Shown: positions 1-11,522 of the stretch, in pieces
Layout of the letters: every line of letters starts with the position of its first letter
Numbering within the stretch: position 1 is the first letter of the stretch
DNA from: Drosophila persimilis
Lineage: Eukaryota; Arthropoda; Insecta; Diptera; Drosophilidae
NCBI RefSeq assembly: GCF_003286085.1
Contig: NW_020825298.1
Coordinates: 8,122,001 to 8,186,000 of the forward strand
Reading direction: 5' to 3'
DNA: 64,000 nucleotides
Position numbers and translations under genes: made by a program
The notes under the pieces: model-generated
What the model was told of the DNA's origin: nothing
Databases searched by the model: none
The model's input: only the letters and a program-made list of their open reading frames with translations

Positions 1-772
1 GTAATCTGAAAGGATGAGTTTTAGAAATACTTTCTCAGACAATGACGCGGGGTCTCATCCTACTTGTACATCCAGTTGAGGGCATGGAAACTGAACCAAT
101 TGGCCAGCCGTCCCCCAAAATCCATGTCCTGCGACTGGGCCATGAACAAGTTCGGTATGTGGGAGGGTATTATCGGAGCACCCATTCTCTCATAGTGCCA
201 GGGCATCATGACGCAGCTGCTCAAAGCTATCACCGGCGCATGCAGCTGGTGGGCCACTCCCATCATGCAGTCCGTGTTGAACTGCTCCATTATGATCACA
301 TCAAAGTAGCCCTGCCTCCGCTTGAGGATCTGCTGCAGTGCGTCCGAGCGGAGAGTGAAGTTGCAGGCCTGCCTCCCCCAATCGTACAGTAGGAAGAACT
401 CCTGGAAGTGACTGTAGAAAGTGCGTTTCTCAAAGACCTAAAAGGGCGAGACCCCAATGATCAATGAATTCCGTACTTCTTCGATGGCCTTACCTTCAGA
501 TCCACGCTGTTTGTGAGCTTGTCAATCCCTGTTAGAGGGTAATCCTTGTAGTGTACGGCCGGATGTTTGTCCGGAAAGTGTGAGACCACACTGACATCAT
601 GTCCCGCCTCGGCCAGACCCCGCATGATGGGATGGAAGAAGTGGAAGTGACTGACGCCGGGATGGGGAAAGAGACCCAATATCTTTAGCGGGGGGCCGGC
701 ATTGACCTCGACCCCGGTATGGGCCAGGGTCAGCCCCAACAGCACTACGGTGAGCAGCGACGACGAACACAT
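1..772 (-). CDS. UDP-glycosyltransferase, N-terminal half (gene continues past left edge)
   Basis: Exons read on the minus strand: 772-494, 437-64 and 5-1 (cut by the window edge). The start is the ATG at 772 in a good Drosophila context (GAAAC before ATG); the frame stays open upstream but offers no ATG there. Residues 1 to about 25 form a signal peptide, then comes the UGT N-terminal core with FPHPGVSHFHFF, where insect UGTs carry the catalytic histidine (SH), and later APVIALSS and MPWHYERMG. Exon 1 ends in phase 0 (GTAAGG donor, 56-bp intron) and exon 2 in phase 2 (GTAGGA donor), the same positions as in the neighbouring gene at 2492-4308, so the two are tandem duplicates. UGTs transfer sugar from a UDP-sugar to small lipophilic compounds in the ER lumen. 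The C-terminal donor-binding domain and membrane anchor are outside the window. Probably a Ugt36-type gene; the exact orthologue is not assigned. Confidence 0.88.
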
Positions 773-2490
773 GTTTCTACGAGTAATTCGAAAAAACGGA
801 ACACTTTTAGATATCGACACTTGTTGCCTTTGGTTTGGGTTGGGCTCTGTGCTCTGTATTTTCGTCTGACCTTGGGGTTAGGCGAACACTTAGCGAATAC
901 GAATACGAATACAAATTGTTGTAAAGAAAATTATGTAAAGAATGTACGGCGAAAGCACAAAAAAGAAAACACAACAAAAGCCATGGCGCATTGCATCACA
1001 GTTTCTGGCTGTCTGGGTGGGACGTTAATTGAATTTGTTACACGATTTGCAAGTTTTATTTATGGCAACAGGGAACTCTTCCACCAAAATCAATCACTAT
1101 TCACTGGATACACAAACACACGCCGAAGGTGCATGCCGCATGGAGGCTCCTTGAAGCTCCCCCCCTTCCCCTTCTGAGAGATCAATGCTTACTTGTTGGG
1201 ATGTCGGCGAGCGACTGACAGAACGGGAAGCAATGCAGAGCAGCCGACGGGGAAGCCAAAACGAAAGCTCGGTCAACTAACGAAAAGAAAACGAAAAATG
1301 TGCTGTGTGAGCGATCCGAACCGAATATTGTGCGTCGTCGTCGTTGCCTTTGGCGGAAGCTCTCTCTCTCTATCTCTCTTTGCCTCGCTATCATTACAGG
1401 AAAGCACGATTTCGATCTGGACAACAGGAGAGCGTGCGACCAGGAGAGCTTGGAAGTTGAATGCCGAACACAATGAGAGAGAACGGGAGCAGGCAGAGCA
1501 CCTTGAGCACGAGACTAAACGACAGTAGAAAGCTAATAAAACGCTACATCATTGAAGTTCGTCTTACGATCGTTTATCAGTCATTGCTCACATGTTCGTT
1601 GACGTTCCAGACGCTCTCAATGATTACGTTCGAATGTTTACTCTTAATTAAGATTGGATTGTTTGTCATATGTGTGTTCCACGTAACGCTGGAGTGAAAG
1701 AGAGCTTAGTAACTGGATGACATGTGCGTGTCTACGCATAAATTAGAAGTTCTTTCAGTTTGGTTGGATATTAAACGTAGTTCAAGGTTATGATTTTGAA
1801 AAGTTATATTTATGGTGAATCTACATTAATGATCGAAATGGGATACAACTATTTTAGAAAGAAGCTTTTTTTCTGGACAGGAAACGTTTCTATATCTATA
1901 TTTCCTTAATACATACATATTGTGTTGTATATTATGTACATAAAATGTATATCTTGAACATTCTAGAGCTTTTCATTTTCATTTCAGGGGCTAAGATTGG
2001 TTCATTAAAATGTTACGAAACTAGATCAATGACCTTTTCTCATTGTCATTGTACTTTGTGTAAAGCTTGAAATGGAAATTGAAATCTATTTATTCTCAAT
2101 ATCAATTGTTATTAAATATTCAATACGGAAGCTTTGTTCTTTTGTTTTCGTGTGTTTTTAGCTACTCTAAAATATCAAATTTGGGTTATATACTTATATA
2201 TAGCACCCAACAAGTTTATAGATCAAGAAACAGAGAAAGAAGCGATTGGATGATTAATGTATCTTTCGATTCAAAAGGGAAAGTTTTTTGTTTTTAGTAA
2301 TTTGACACATGAGAGATGAACTTTGTGAGGTTTTGGATAATAAGTGTTTTATAGATCATTGATAATACATATTAAACGAGCTTATACTCTTTCCAAAGAT
2401 AAGAAGATGGAATTATCAATGAATTTTAAATAAAGAGTGCCTATCATATACTATATAGTAGGCATGAATAATATGTTTTCATTAATTGAT
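773..2490. other. Intergenic DNA between the two tandem UGT genes
   Basis: About 1.7 kb. It must contain the promoter of the left UGT gene, but I see no clear TATA box or initiator near 772. 1360-1385 is a CT-rich stretch. 1700-2490 is AT-rich with no convincing reading frame. No RNA gene or repeat recognised. Confidence 0.6.
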
Positions 2491-2496
2491 TTTATT
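2491..2496 (-). terminator. Polyadenylation signal AATAAA overlapping the UGT stop codon
   Basis: On the minus strand the last codon CAA is followed by TAA, and the AATAAA hexamer starts inside the last codon and contains the stop. If used, the 3' UTR would be only some 15-30 nt. No better signal was noticed in the next 100 bases. Confidence 0.5.
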
Positions 2497-4308
2497 GGAC
2501 CTTTGTTTTCTTGTTTTTCACGACTTTCAATATACCCAAAGTTCGCCGTAAAAGTCTAACCAGCTGCCAGATGGTGATAAGTGGAATGGCAATGATTGCC
2601 AAACAGATCAGGTAAACATCAATGGAGTTGTAGACGAACCAGCTGATATGCCTGGCCCTGCCTTCGAGGAGCAGTCCGCCACGTGTATCGACGACATGTT
2701 CGATCCACCAAATGGCCAGCTCCAGGGGGGACTGGGGTCGTTCCCGGAATGCCCTTGCCGAGCGTCGAACATTATCGGAGAATCTGTAAACATTTATGGA
2801 GTCGGAGACTAAGATTACTGGCGAAGAATGGAAATGCGAGAGAAAAGAGTTTCTGGTTACCCTTTATCGAGTATGGTTTGGAGTCCCCTGGTTATGTGAT
2901 GCTCATCGAAGTCGCCAAAGTCAACAATGACACCGAAGCCGCGCTGTGCCAAGGTACCGGCATTTAGAAACTGATCCCCGTAGAAGGGCGTCACCAGCAT
3001 CGGAACGCCACAGTGTACCGCCTCCGTGGTGCCCAGGAGTCCGGCGTGCGAGATGAATGCCTTGACCCGGGGATGGCACAGCAGGTCACGTTGCGGCAGC
3101 CAATCGAAGGTGAAAAGATTGCCGGGCTTGTCGTGTGGCAACGGTTTCCCGCTCTTCCAGCGCATCAAAAAGGTGTAGTCCTTCATATGGGCAATGCTCT
3201 TGAACAGAGCTCGACGCTTATGATCCGGCAGCGAGCTTGGATCGACCATGGAACCCCAACTGATGTATATGACACCGGATAGAGAATCCTCCATGATCTT
3301 GTTCAGTACCTAAAAGAAGCGAATGGTAGATGAGGAATCTTTGGGTGGCTTTACCCACCGGTGTCAGGGGTTTCTTGGGACCTATGTGCAATCCGCCCAC
3401 TTCCACAACATTGGGAGCATACGGACGCAGACCAGTCAGGGCGTAATGCTGGTTAATCAGCATCAGGCTGGTGTTCTTCACAATCTCGTTGACGGGCGGC
3501 AGTCCGAAGCCGAATCTCTGGCTTATCAACTCATCTGTGGCTGGTTGGGTAATCCATCTGGGGGAGAGAGAGAAAGTAGAGATAACTTTGTAGGTCAGGG
3601 TGGATTCCGCTACTCACTCGTACAAAATGTTGACTGTGTGGAAATGGATGAAATTATTCAGACGATCGACCAGCCCCATCTCATCCGTGTAGGTCAGAAA
3701 GTTCATGGGCATAATCGGGTTGATATGGGGTGTGCCCATGCGCTTATAGTGCCAGGGCATGATGGCACAGCTGCTGAGAGCGATCACCGGTGCATTCAGC
3801 AGATGCGCCACTGCGGTCATGCAGTCATTGGCAAAGTGCTCCAGGATGATCAGATCGTAGCGCAGCGGAGAACTGAGCAGATCGGCGATCAGAGACGAGT
3901 TCAGGGCCGCATCGCAGAAGCGCATGCCCCAATTGTGGAGCATGAAGTAGGTGGGTATCTTGTAGGGCAGACCCCAGGGCTTCCACTCGGTTTTTTCGAA
4001 TTCCTTGAGGGCAAAACTATGTAGCTTCTCTTTGATCCTCTCCTCTCTGCAGTCGTACCTACCATCAGATCAATGACGTCCGTCAGCAGTGGCGATCCCT
4101 TAAAGGTATAGTCCGTATAGTTGGCCATCGGTTGATCCAGCGGAAAGTAGCTGTACATGCTGATGTTGTGGCCACGTCTGGCCAGGTCCATGAATATCGG
4201 TCGAAAGAACTCAAAGTGGCTCTTGCCCGGATGTGCGAACAGGCCCAGTATTTCAGCGGCTTCGCTGGGTATCGCAGGCATCAGCAGCAGCACCCCCAGA
4301 AATGCCAT
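2492..4308 (-). CDS. UDP-glycosyltransferase, complete, five exons
   Basis: Exons on the minus strand: 4308-4063, 4003-3618, 3557-3359, 3309-2861 and 2783-2492, with GT-AG introns of 59, 60, 49 and 77 bp and phases that all agree; 523 residues, the usual UGT length. The ATG at 4308 opens a signal peptide ending near SEAAE. The N-terminal half has AHPGKSHFEFF (likely catalytic histidine in KSH), then APVIALSS and MPWHYKRMG. The C-terminal half has GVIYISWGSMV, then WLPQRDLLCHPRVKAFISH followed by a GLLGTTEAVHCGVP segment: the UGT signature that binds the UDP-sugar. The last exon encodes a transmembrane helix (about VYLICLAIIAIPLITIWQL) and a basic lysine-rich cytosolic tail, typical of ER-anchored UGTs. 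The role is conjugation of xenobiotics, pigments or hormones; the substrate cannot be told from sequence. Tandem paralogue of the gene at 1-772. The intron-1 acceptor at 4004 was chosen because it keeps phase and aligns EFEK with VFEK of the paralogue. Confidence 0.93.
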
Positions 4309-4453
4309 CGTGGTCCGGCGCCACCTGAACCTGAAGCCCCACAAAAGATCAAAGTTAACTGAGTGGAAACAAAGGCCTGGAGATACATTTGTATCTGCAG
4401 CGGCAGCAGCGACGCCGTCTGACTGCACTTGCAGCTTAAATGCTTTTGTCTAA

Positions 4454-4460
4454 GTATATA
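4454..4460 (-). promoter_or_regulatory. Candidate TATA box of the complete UGT gene
   Basis: TATATAC on the minus strand about 150 bases before the ATG at 4308. A TCAGAC initiator-like site lies about 40 bases downstream (A at 4420), a little far for a standard pair. A second initiator-like TCAGTT has its A at 4360 but lacks a clear TATA box or DPE. The start site is not decided. Confidence 0.3.
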
Positions 4461-7400
4461 TGCTAAGATCGTGACCGGAATTTAGCTGGCAATTGTTTTT
4501 GGCCAGACCTGGACCACTTGGCAGGGGATTTTGTCGACACAAGCGTTTACCACACAATGTTGCGGCCATTAAGAGGTGTCCGCCCAAACGATATAATTAT
4601 GGGTTTCAAAAAGTGCTTAAAGACAATTTGTCAGCGACGTTGTAGGCCAATCTATCTCCATCTTGTAATAGATCTTTATTGTCTATGGTAATAGGTCTTT
4701 GATTTATGTGTTCTAGATATTTTAGTATCTAATATGGAAAGTAATAGAGTCTGAGGGGAGTCTGAAGAAGAAGAAGAAGGAACACTGTGGAAGCACTCCC
4801 TATTGATACCCAGAAAAGTGTAAGATATCTGTATATTTTCTCTTGCATGATCAGATCTTGCCACACCCGATAGTTTATGTCGTTAATTCCTTCAACTTTG
4901 TATGTTTCTTGATATAAAACTTGATACAGCAATTACACATCGAGCTTGCGGATTGAAATGTGTCTTAGATTTATGTCCCTGAAGATTTTACGACACTTGG
5001 TACTGACATCGCCGAGTTCCTTTTTCTATCCATGATTATAGAAGTTCAACTTGTTAAAGCCACGATCCGCGAGCAACTGAAAGCAAAAAAACGTTGCAAC
5101 TGCAACGGCCACAGCCATGGCTCAGGCGCGAATCAGAGGCTGCTGCTGCCCTGTTGCAGTTTCGCATTTCCAACGGCAACAGAGTCTCATATGAACACAC
5201 ATATGCACAAACGAACCCGACCTCACCTAACCGTTCCATCAGATCAGTGCCATGCCAGTCATGAGCAATTTGCGGTGCGCCATTAGATTGCCCAATCGAG
5301 TACTTGGATGCGACCAAAGGGAGAGCTAAAGGCTGATGAATATGCAAATTATATAAACGAAAATATAAACACGATGATGGAGTAGGTCTGCCTTCAGTTC
5401 AAATAAATACAGTAGTAAGTAATAGTAATGGTAATAGGAGGTAAGAACAATGGAAAATATTCATTAGGAGTTTATACAGAATTTACTGTTGATCAATAAT
5501 CCATAATGAATGATCGTTAATGAAATGATATTGGTATGGGTTCCAATCTTAGCGCAAGGTAGATCATATACTATAATGATAAGTTCTGGAATATCTAAAA
5601 GAATTTGAATTAAAATGTAAAATTAGTGATCTTTAACATGTAGATGTAGATACACTATGCGCCCTTCTGATGTCAAATGTAGAATCTTGTTGGCTTTCCA
5701 AGAATTCGACATGTGTAATATACACATACCTGTCGATCATGTAATTCTACATATTGTATGGTGTAGTTAGCATGGCATACTTTCAGACGTCGGGTCATAC
5801 ACTGGAGTCCCAGATATTGGAACAGCAAAGGTCTGTTTTCTTCAGAATAAAGTATAAAGAACTAGCTACTAATTTAGTCAGTTCTTTAATAAGTGTAGAT
5901 GGATCTTGGCGTGAACAATGTGATATATTTTTCCTTTTCCTATGTTTCCTATGCTCCAAAGTCCCATTTCTATTTCCCAACAGCAATCAGGAACTGCTTT
6001 CGGAACTCCCATAAAGTATACCTAATGGACAGCACTCCTCACTCCGACTGTCGTCGAAGATTCGACATGCCTCTCCATCTCCACAGTCACTCCGTTTGAG
6101 TACTTTGAATTTTGCTAATTAAAATTCACTTCTGACAATAATCGTAATTTCTGAGATACTAATTTCAGAATGTTGCACCATATAAAATATCTTCCAAATG
6201 GTGGCCGTCGTTAAAATTTAGGGAAAATAATAAGCAAAAATTTTCACGTCTCGCCTAATTAGCGCAGCAGTCACAACAGAGAAACAGAAACGGAAAGAAC
6301 TTTTCCGACTTCTCCGACTTTTCCGACTGGACGCTGGCTGGGCTCACGTCAACAGCTGTCGTTGCTGGAAACAGGGGGGCAGGCATGATGAGGGGGTTGA
6401 AAGTCCATGTCCGCTCCCAAGGAGCGTGTGTTTTAATATTTGCGTCACGTCATTAAAAGTGTGACTTAATTGTGAACAATTCACAAGTGAAAAGTGAAAA
6501 GTGAAAATTTACGACAGATTATCAAATCAAGTGTGAAGAAAGACTAGGAAAAGTCGCTGGAGACGTTTCACAATTTTCCGGGCAGCATCAACAGATGTGT
6601 TTCCCTCAGCATTTTCAAGGTGTTGCCATTGGCGCAATCGATAAGCATCGGGGAAGTTTGGAACAAGAAGTAAATGAAAGAGCTGCAGACCGATGTTCTA
6701 GATACTCTTTGGAGTGGAATCTTGGAGTCGTCTGTCCCAAAGTTTCGGATAGATATCGACACTGAAAAGATATACTACTCGTACATGGATTGAAAGTCCT
6801 GGAAATCCTTTGGCAAAACTCATATACCCCCTGCAAGAGTACTCCCAACTTTTCCTTTTCCAAAAAGGCATAACATTTTCCGGTATCAATTTATTTTAAC
6901 GTCTTGACATTTAAGCTCTGCCTTTCACTCTCTTTTTGGCCATTTATTTCGATGGCAATAAAATGGAATTTAAAATGATAGGAAATCTTATTGAAAATTC
7001 ACAGATAAGCGCTCCCAAAAAAGGGTTACCGAATGCGGCGCGTGTCCGTTTCAAATTGGGGGCGGGGCGCCCTGGCCAATGCCATTTTCCAGTCATTTAC
7101 ATTTAATAGAAGCGCATGAGAAAGATAAGCGAGTGTGTGTGGAAGGGAAAGGAGAGAGCGCATGCGAATGTGTGAAATTTATAACAAATCAATAAAATGA
7201 CAATAGGTGCAAACTTTATCGACACGACACGACCCCATCGGAGGGCGGGGACTGACGTCGTTCCATTGATAGTCGCACGGATTGGGATTTGTCGGCAGAG
7301 ACTGCGGACTCCGGACTCCGGACTCCGGACGACGAGTGGAAGAGGTCGACACCAAATCAAAATGAAAACTTTTCGATAAGCAATTTTTCGCACGGAAGTG

Positions 7401-8194
7401 CAATTTGAAGTGAATGCCTCGTATCCGTATCGTATCGTATCCCAGTCCTTTTTCGACTTCGGGCCAATGCGGAAATTATACAAAGAAAGTTTCTAATACA
7501 TTTGTTACCGCCTTACCAGTCAATCGCTCTCTGTCGCTGGTCCTAGGGGCATAAGGGATTTTGTGAGGGGGTTTTTGGGTGGTGCCTGTACAGAACTTTG
7601 GCGTCAGATAGTTGAGCGGAAGTGTGGAAGGGGGTTTGTCTGACGAAAAGCCTAAGAAAGTTGAGGTTAGGCGAAGAATAAAGGGGAAGTTGCCTCGCGA
7701 ATCCTAGGAATAGCGATAGTTAGTACAATTTGCACTCTAAATACATATATTTTACTTATGTTATTCGCATGTAGGAACATCTCTTTCAATTTCACCCCTT
7801 AACCACTTTCACGCACAAATTAAAGGTGCGAACAATGGGGGTGCGTGTTTGTCTACCCTGCCATACGCCCCACATTTTCCTCTTAAGCCCGGCTCTTACA
7901 TACAGGTGTCTTTAATTGACAGGGCCAAACTATTTATGGCCAAGTCACGTGATCTATAAACGTGGGACGGCAAGTGGAAGACAGGAAGTGATACGAACAC
8001 CTCCTCCAATCACAATCACCCTTGGCCCCACTCCACTCCACTCCACTCCCCTCCCTTTTGGCTGTGATTTAAGCGGCTTTACGGGTCCTGCGACTTCGCC
8101 TTCGCCTCCGACTAGAGCTCTAGCCGCCAGGTGTCGCGCGTCTTCGTGTATTGTGAATATATCGATTAACAAAGTTTGGAGCACAGAAGCCATG

Positions 8195-8237
8195 GGTGTA
8201 TGTGTGTGTGTGTGGGGGGGTGGGGGTGGGGGGAGGG
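8195..8237 (+). repeat. TG repeat passing into a G-rich tract
   Basis: About ten GT units followed by a run of guanines broken by single T or A. Microsatellite; its length probably varies between individuals. Confidence 0.85.
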
Positions 8238-9012
8238 GTTGCTTTAGCTATTTCCGTGACAGTAATCAATTTATTTTTGGCAGTGCGCCGATTGCGTTTC
8301 CGCTTCAAGAACATGGAACGTCTGCTCCTGTTGCAACTTTTGCCCCATCTCTCTCTCTCCCTCTCTCTCTTTCAGTCTGTGTATCTCCCCTCTCTCTTGC
8401 CCTCAATCTTTCTCTCTTGTCTGCTTTGGAAACGTTTCATTTCGTTTTGGCTTTTGGCATAGCGATTTCCGCCCGAAAATGTCGATAAATCATCAAAACG
8501 AAGCAGCAAAAGGAAGAAGGCTGATAGAGAGAGAGAGAGAGAAAGAGAGCGCTATAGGTAGATGCAGATCCTTTCAGGATGTTGGCGTGATAGATAAGTT
8601 GACAGCACAATTGAAGGGTTTAGCGCTGGGACTCTGGAACTCTGGGACTTTGCGACTCTGTCTCTTAATCAATCTTCTTGGGCTTCTTCTTTTCGGCTTT
8701 TGGCAATTAATTAATTTGCAGGAAAATAAAGTTGACGGCACGTGACCAGGACATGCCATATAAAGGATAATATCTCCTTTAAACAATTTCACTCTAAAGG
8801 TCCACCATCGGCAGAAGAGCACTTTGGACCACGCGGCTGGAAGTCGAGTTCCTTTTAGGGTCAAGTGCTGGAATTGATGTTTCGTTTATGATTTATCGTC
8901 ACTTACTGCCCCGTCATCGTCCCTTCTTCCCTACCCCACCCACTCGACCCCTAATGGTCGTCATATTGCACAATGCAAAAACAGAAGCTAAATTAGACAT
9001 TATATATATCCG

Positions 9013-9050
9013 GCAGAGAGAGAGAGAGAGAGGGGGAGAGGGAGAGAGAG
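9013..9050 (+). repeat. GA microsatellite
   Basis: Near-perfect GA units with an interrupted 3' part. GAGAG is also the GAGA-factor site, so a regulatory role is possible but not shown. Confidence 0.8.
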
Positions 9051-9786
9051 TGTCCGAGGGGTTCCATGCCGTTTCGGAGTTGTCCTCGTCGTCATGCTGT
9101 CATAATCATCACAAGACAGCATCCATCCATCGCCCGTTTTGCAACGCCCACATGTGGCACCACCACCCAATCCCCCCCCTCGCTCTCTAGACCTCTGCTG
9201 CCTGGCATTTACTGATGTAATAACCATGTTTTCAGCTTGTAATGCGGCAGGGGAACAGGGGTACAGGGCAACGGGGAAACACTTTGCGGGGGTGAAAGTA
9301 AAAGTCAAGTTCCCAAGTTCTTGGATGAGCGAATGGATGGATGGGATGGGGGTGCCATGGGTGGCAGCGGGTGAGAGTTTGGGTCATGGGTCGAGGGTCG
9401 AGGGTGGTCCGAGGGTTGCCTTTTGTGTGTGCTGCGCTACTTTTCAATTGTTTTTGATGTTAAATGTGTGATAATTTAATGACTGTCGACGCCCGACGAC
9501 GATGGACGACCCACCCAAGCGACAGGATCTTCCCCGTCTAAAACGGAGTGTCCTACGGCTCAATCCACTTTCGAAACGCTCAGCGTTTAATTTACTGGAA
9601 TAATAAAAATGTTTTTGGGGCATTAAAATCTGTGGCTGGCGATGATTTGTGCGCTTTCGATGTAACAGATTGTCTTTTAATGGGGGTGGGGTAATATCCG
9701 GCTTTCGGTGGGGTGGCCGGTGGCTTCTGCATGATTCGCAGTCCAAAGTCCTTCCGGTCTGTGGGAATTTTCATCTGCCTGCGGTG

Positions 9787-9806
9787 CCCGGGCCCGGGCC
9801 CGGGCC
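9787..9806. repeat. GGGCCC hexanucleotide run
   Basis: About three and a third copies of a self-complementary GGGCCC unit, 100% GC in an otherwise AT-rich neighbourhood. Confidence 0.8.
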
Positions 9807-10817
9807 TGGCAACACTTTAGTCATCCATCGCTTCTGTTTCAAACTATTTTAATGATCCAACAGCTGATCCGCTTGGAAACCAGTTCAGATCGGTGCCTAT
9901 GCTATTATTTGCATACCCGTCCAGCGATTATCATTAAGAGCTGGGCCCAGTACTCAGGTGTTTGAGAGGTTTTCCTCCTCTTTGGAATTTGTAGGGGGAC
10001 AGAGTTTTCGGGGGAATGCCTCAAAGGTCTCGTTGTGGTACAGATGGTATACAATTTGGAAAGTTCCAGAACATCTTGTTGCGATTTCATACAGTCATCA
10101 TTAAAGATCTACAATTTTTTCTCTAGAAGAAATATATACAACTCTTTCCAAAAGAAAACCTATATTTTCTGTAACTCATGGAATGATAGTTTAAGGCAAA
10201 CTCTATAAAAGCTATGATACTCTCTCTTGAAATATACTCTCACATTAGATTTATCTGTATTCCATAAGATTTAATTTATTCCATAATTCCCACCACATCG
10301 CTAGTGCCTGTGCACTGACCCAATGACCGACTTTATGGAAGTCCTTCCTTGTTCTAGAACTATATCAACTAGAAGCCACATTTTCTTTGCAGAACATTCC
10401 ATTCTTTAGTTCCAAAAAACGCCCAGTCCAAAGTCCACAAACCAAGGCTCAAACCCATCCAAAAACTAATGAAGATTTATGCAAATGTTAAAGCTTTTGA
10501 TTCTGCGCTAATGTGAAAATATGGCGCCTGAATGGAAAAAAACCGAATATCAAATGTGCGAAATATAATCGTACAAATCCAACGAAACATTTGCATGTGA
10601 CAAAGTGAGGCAGACAGACGGCAGCCAGCCGCAAACAATGAAAAATGACGACGACGACGACGACGAGGAGGAGGAGGAGGGCTTAGGCTTGGTGCGGCCT
10701 GGTGTGGCGCCTCGCGATGTAATTTAATTTGGCAAAAACGGAAAATCTGCGAGGCCACGTGGCTGCGATTTATGAAACGGAACGTAATTAATTTTTTTGT
10801 GCAAATTTGTGTATAAA

Positions 10818-10823
10818 TTTATT
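10818..10823 (-). terminator. Polyadenylation signal of small locus A
   Basis: AATAAA on the minus strand, about 45 bases past the stop codon of the distal ORF of locus A. Position and sequence are as expected for its 3' end. Confidence 0.6.
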
Positions 10824-10864
10824 TATAACAAATGTTGGCCAAATGATTGGTCTCTCCGCATCCG

Positions 10865-11131
10865 TCAGCAGAAGTGCAGGGCATTGAACTGCTCCCGATT
10901 GTTGCTGATCATGTTGTTGTACTTGAAGGCCGCCGCCGCCGCCGTCGCCGCCTGGTGTCCGCCGTGGACAGTGAGCCTGCTGCTGCTGCCGTTGTTGTTG
11001 TTGTGGCGCAGGAAACTGTCCGCCGGACTGCTGGAAACGGCATACTTTCCGCCCAGAGCGTCCCCGTTTCGCATGGGGCTCAGGTGCTTGGCCGGGATGG
11101 CCTTGCTGGGCGTACGAGTCTGGTGAACCAT
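10865..11131 (-). CDS. Locus A, distal ORF: 88-residue protein with KYNNM...REQFN...HF tail
   Basis: Single-exon ORF from the ATG at 11131 (CAAG before ATG) to a stop at 10865. It begins MVHQTRTPSK, is low-complexity in the middle (polar, an Asn run, an Ala run) and ends FKYNNMISNNREQFNALHFC. The tail matches the distal ORF of locus B (KWKYNNMVQNDREQFNGMHF), and the starts also match (KMVHQTRT against KMVYTERT), so the two are paralogues under constraint at both ends. No signal peptide, membrane segment or catalytic motif; the tail looks like a short binding motif. It lies 57 nt after the stop of the proximal ORF on what appears to be the same mRNA. I do not recognise the family. The frame remains open upstream to the proximal stop, but the conserved methionine sets the start. 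Confidence 0.8.
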   Translation of the reverse strand: MVHQTRTPSKAIPAKHLSPMRNGDALGGKYAVSSSPADSFLRHNNNNGSSSRLTVHGGHQAATAAAAAFKYNNMISNNREQFNALHFC

Positions 11132-11188
11132 CTTGTCGAGGGGGTTTTTCAAATTGGAGCACAGATGAGCTGGTCTTTTAGCGGGGAT

Positions 11189-11404
11189 TCAGGGCACACT
11201 GGACAGGCGAGTGAGCACGGAGAATTCCAGACAATTGCCGCAGTTGCTAGTGCGAGAGCCGCCTTTCTTCGAAGACAGATGCTTGGAGAGACTACAACGA
11301 GAAACAGAGAAGGGGAGGGGTTATAGTTTAAGCTGGGTTATAGGTTAAGCGGGGTCTCACCTAATATTATTGAGTAGCTTCGCTTTGGTGTCCGGTGTCT
11401 TCAT
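11189..11404 (-). CDS. Locus A, proximal ORF: 48-residue basic peptide, spliced
   Basis: Exons on the minus strand: 11404-11361 and 11291-11189, joined across a 69-bp intron (donor GTGAGA, acceptor GTTGTAG) within a Ser codon. The product starts MKTPDTKAKLLNN and ends FSVLTRLSSVP. It is too short to stand out as an unspliced frame; it was found by comparison with locus B, whose proximal ORF has the same intron place and phase and matching blocks (LSSKKGGSRT against LSSRKGSRT; VLTRLSSVP against VLTLLQSVP). Rich in Lys, Arg and Ser; CGNC is specific to this copy. No signal peptide or membrane segment. Stop TGA at 11191-11189. Function unknown. It shares a transcript with the distal ORF at 10865-11131, so either could be called an upstream ORF of the other. 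Confidence 0.78.
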
Positions 11405-11514
11405 TGACACATCTGTTGCTGTACGTTTGGGTGAATTTTGGATAAGATCTGTGTAAAGATTCGACTGCGAAAGCTCCACGAATTGGTGTGTTCGTAGGCG
11501 ACGTGTGTGCTCCG

Positions 11515-11522
11515 CTTTTATA
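11515..11522 (-). promoter_or_regulatory. TATA box of locus A
   Basis: TATAAAAG followed by CGGAGC on the minus strand, an excellent Drosophila TATA box. Transcription should start near 11491, giving a leader of about 90 nt before the ATG at 11404. No strong initiator is seen at the expected place. Confidence 0.7.

Larger units (their letters stand above)
4462..10817. other. Intergenic DNA, no gene recognised
   Basis: About 6.4 kb between the UGT gene and the 3' end of small locus A. Reading frames here are short or in low-complexity sequence. Simple repeats: TG/G-rich at 8195-8237, CT at 8348-8372, GA at 8525-8549 and 9013-9050, a GGGCCC run at 9787-9806. 5340-5700, 6100-6560 and 10090-10480 are AT-rich and featureless to me. 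Confidence 0.6.

Noticed and set aside
772..820. Start of the left UGT at 820 instead of 772
   Set aside because: The codon at 820 is GTG; the ATG at 772 has a good context and directly opens the signal peptide.
4308..4428. Extended N-terminus of the complete UGT from 4428
   Set aside because: That codon is GTG; the ATG at 4308 opens a normal signal peptide.
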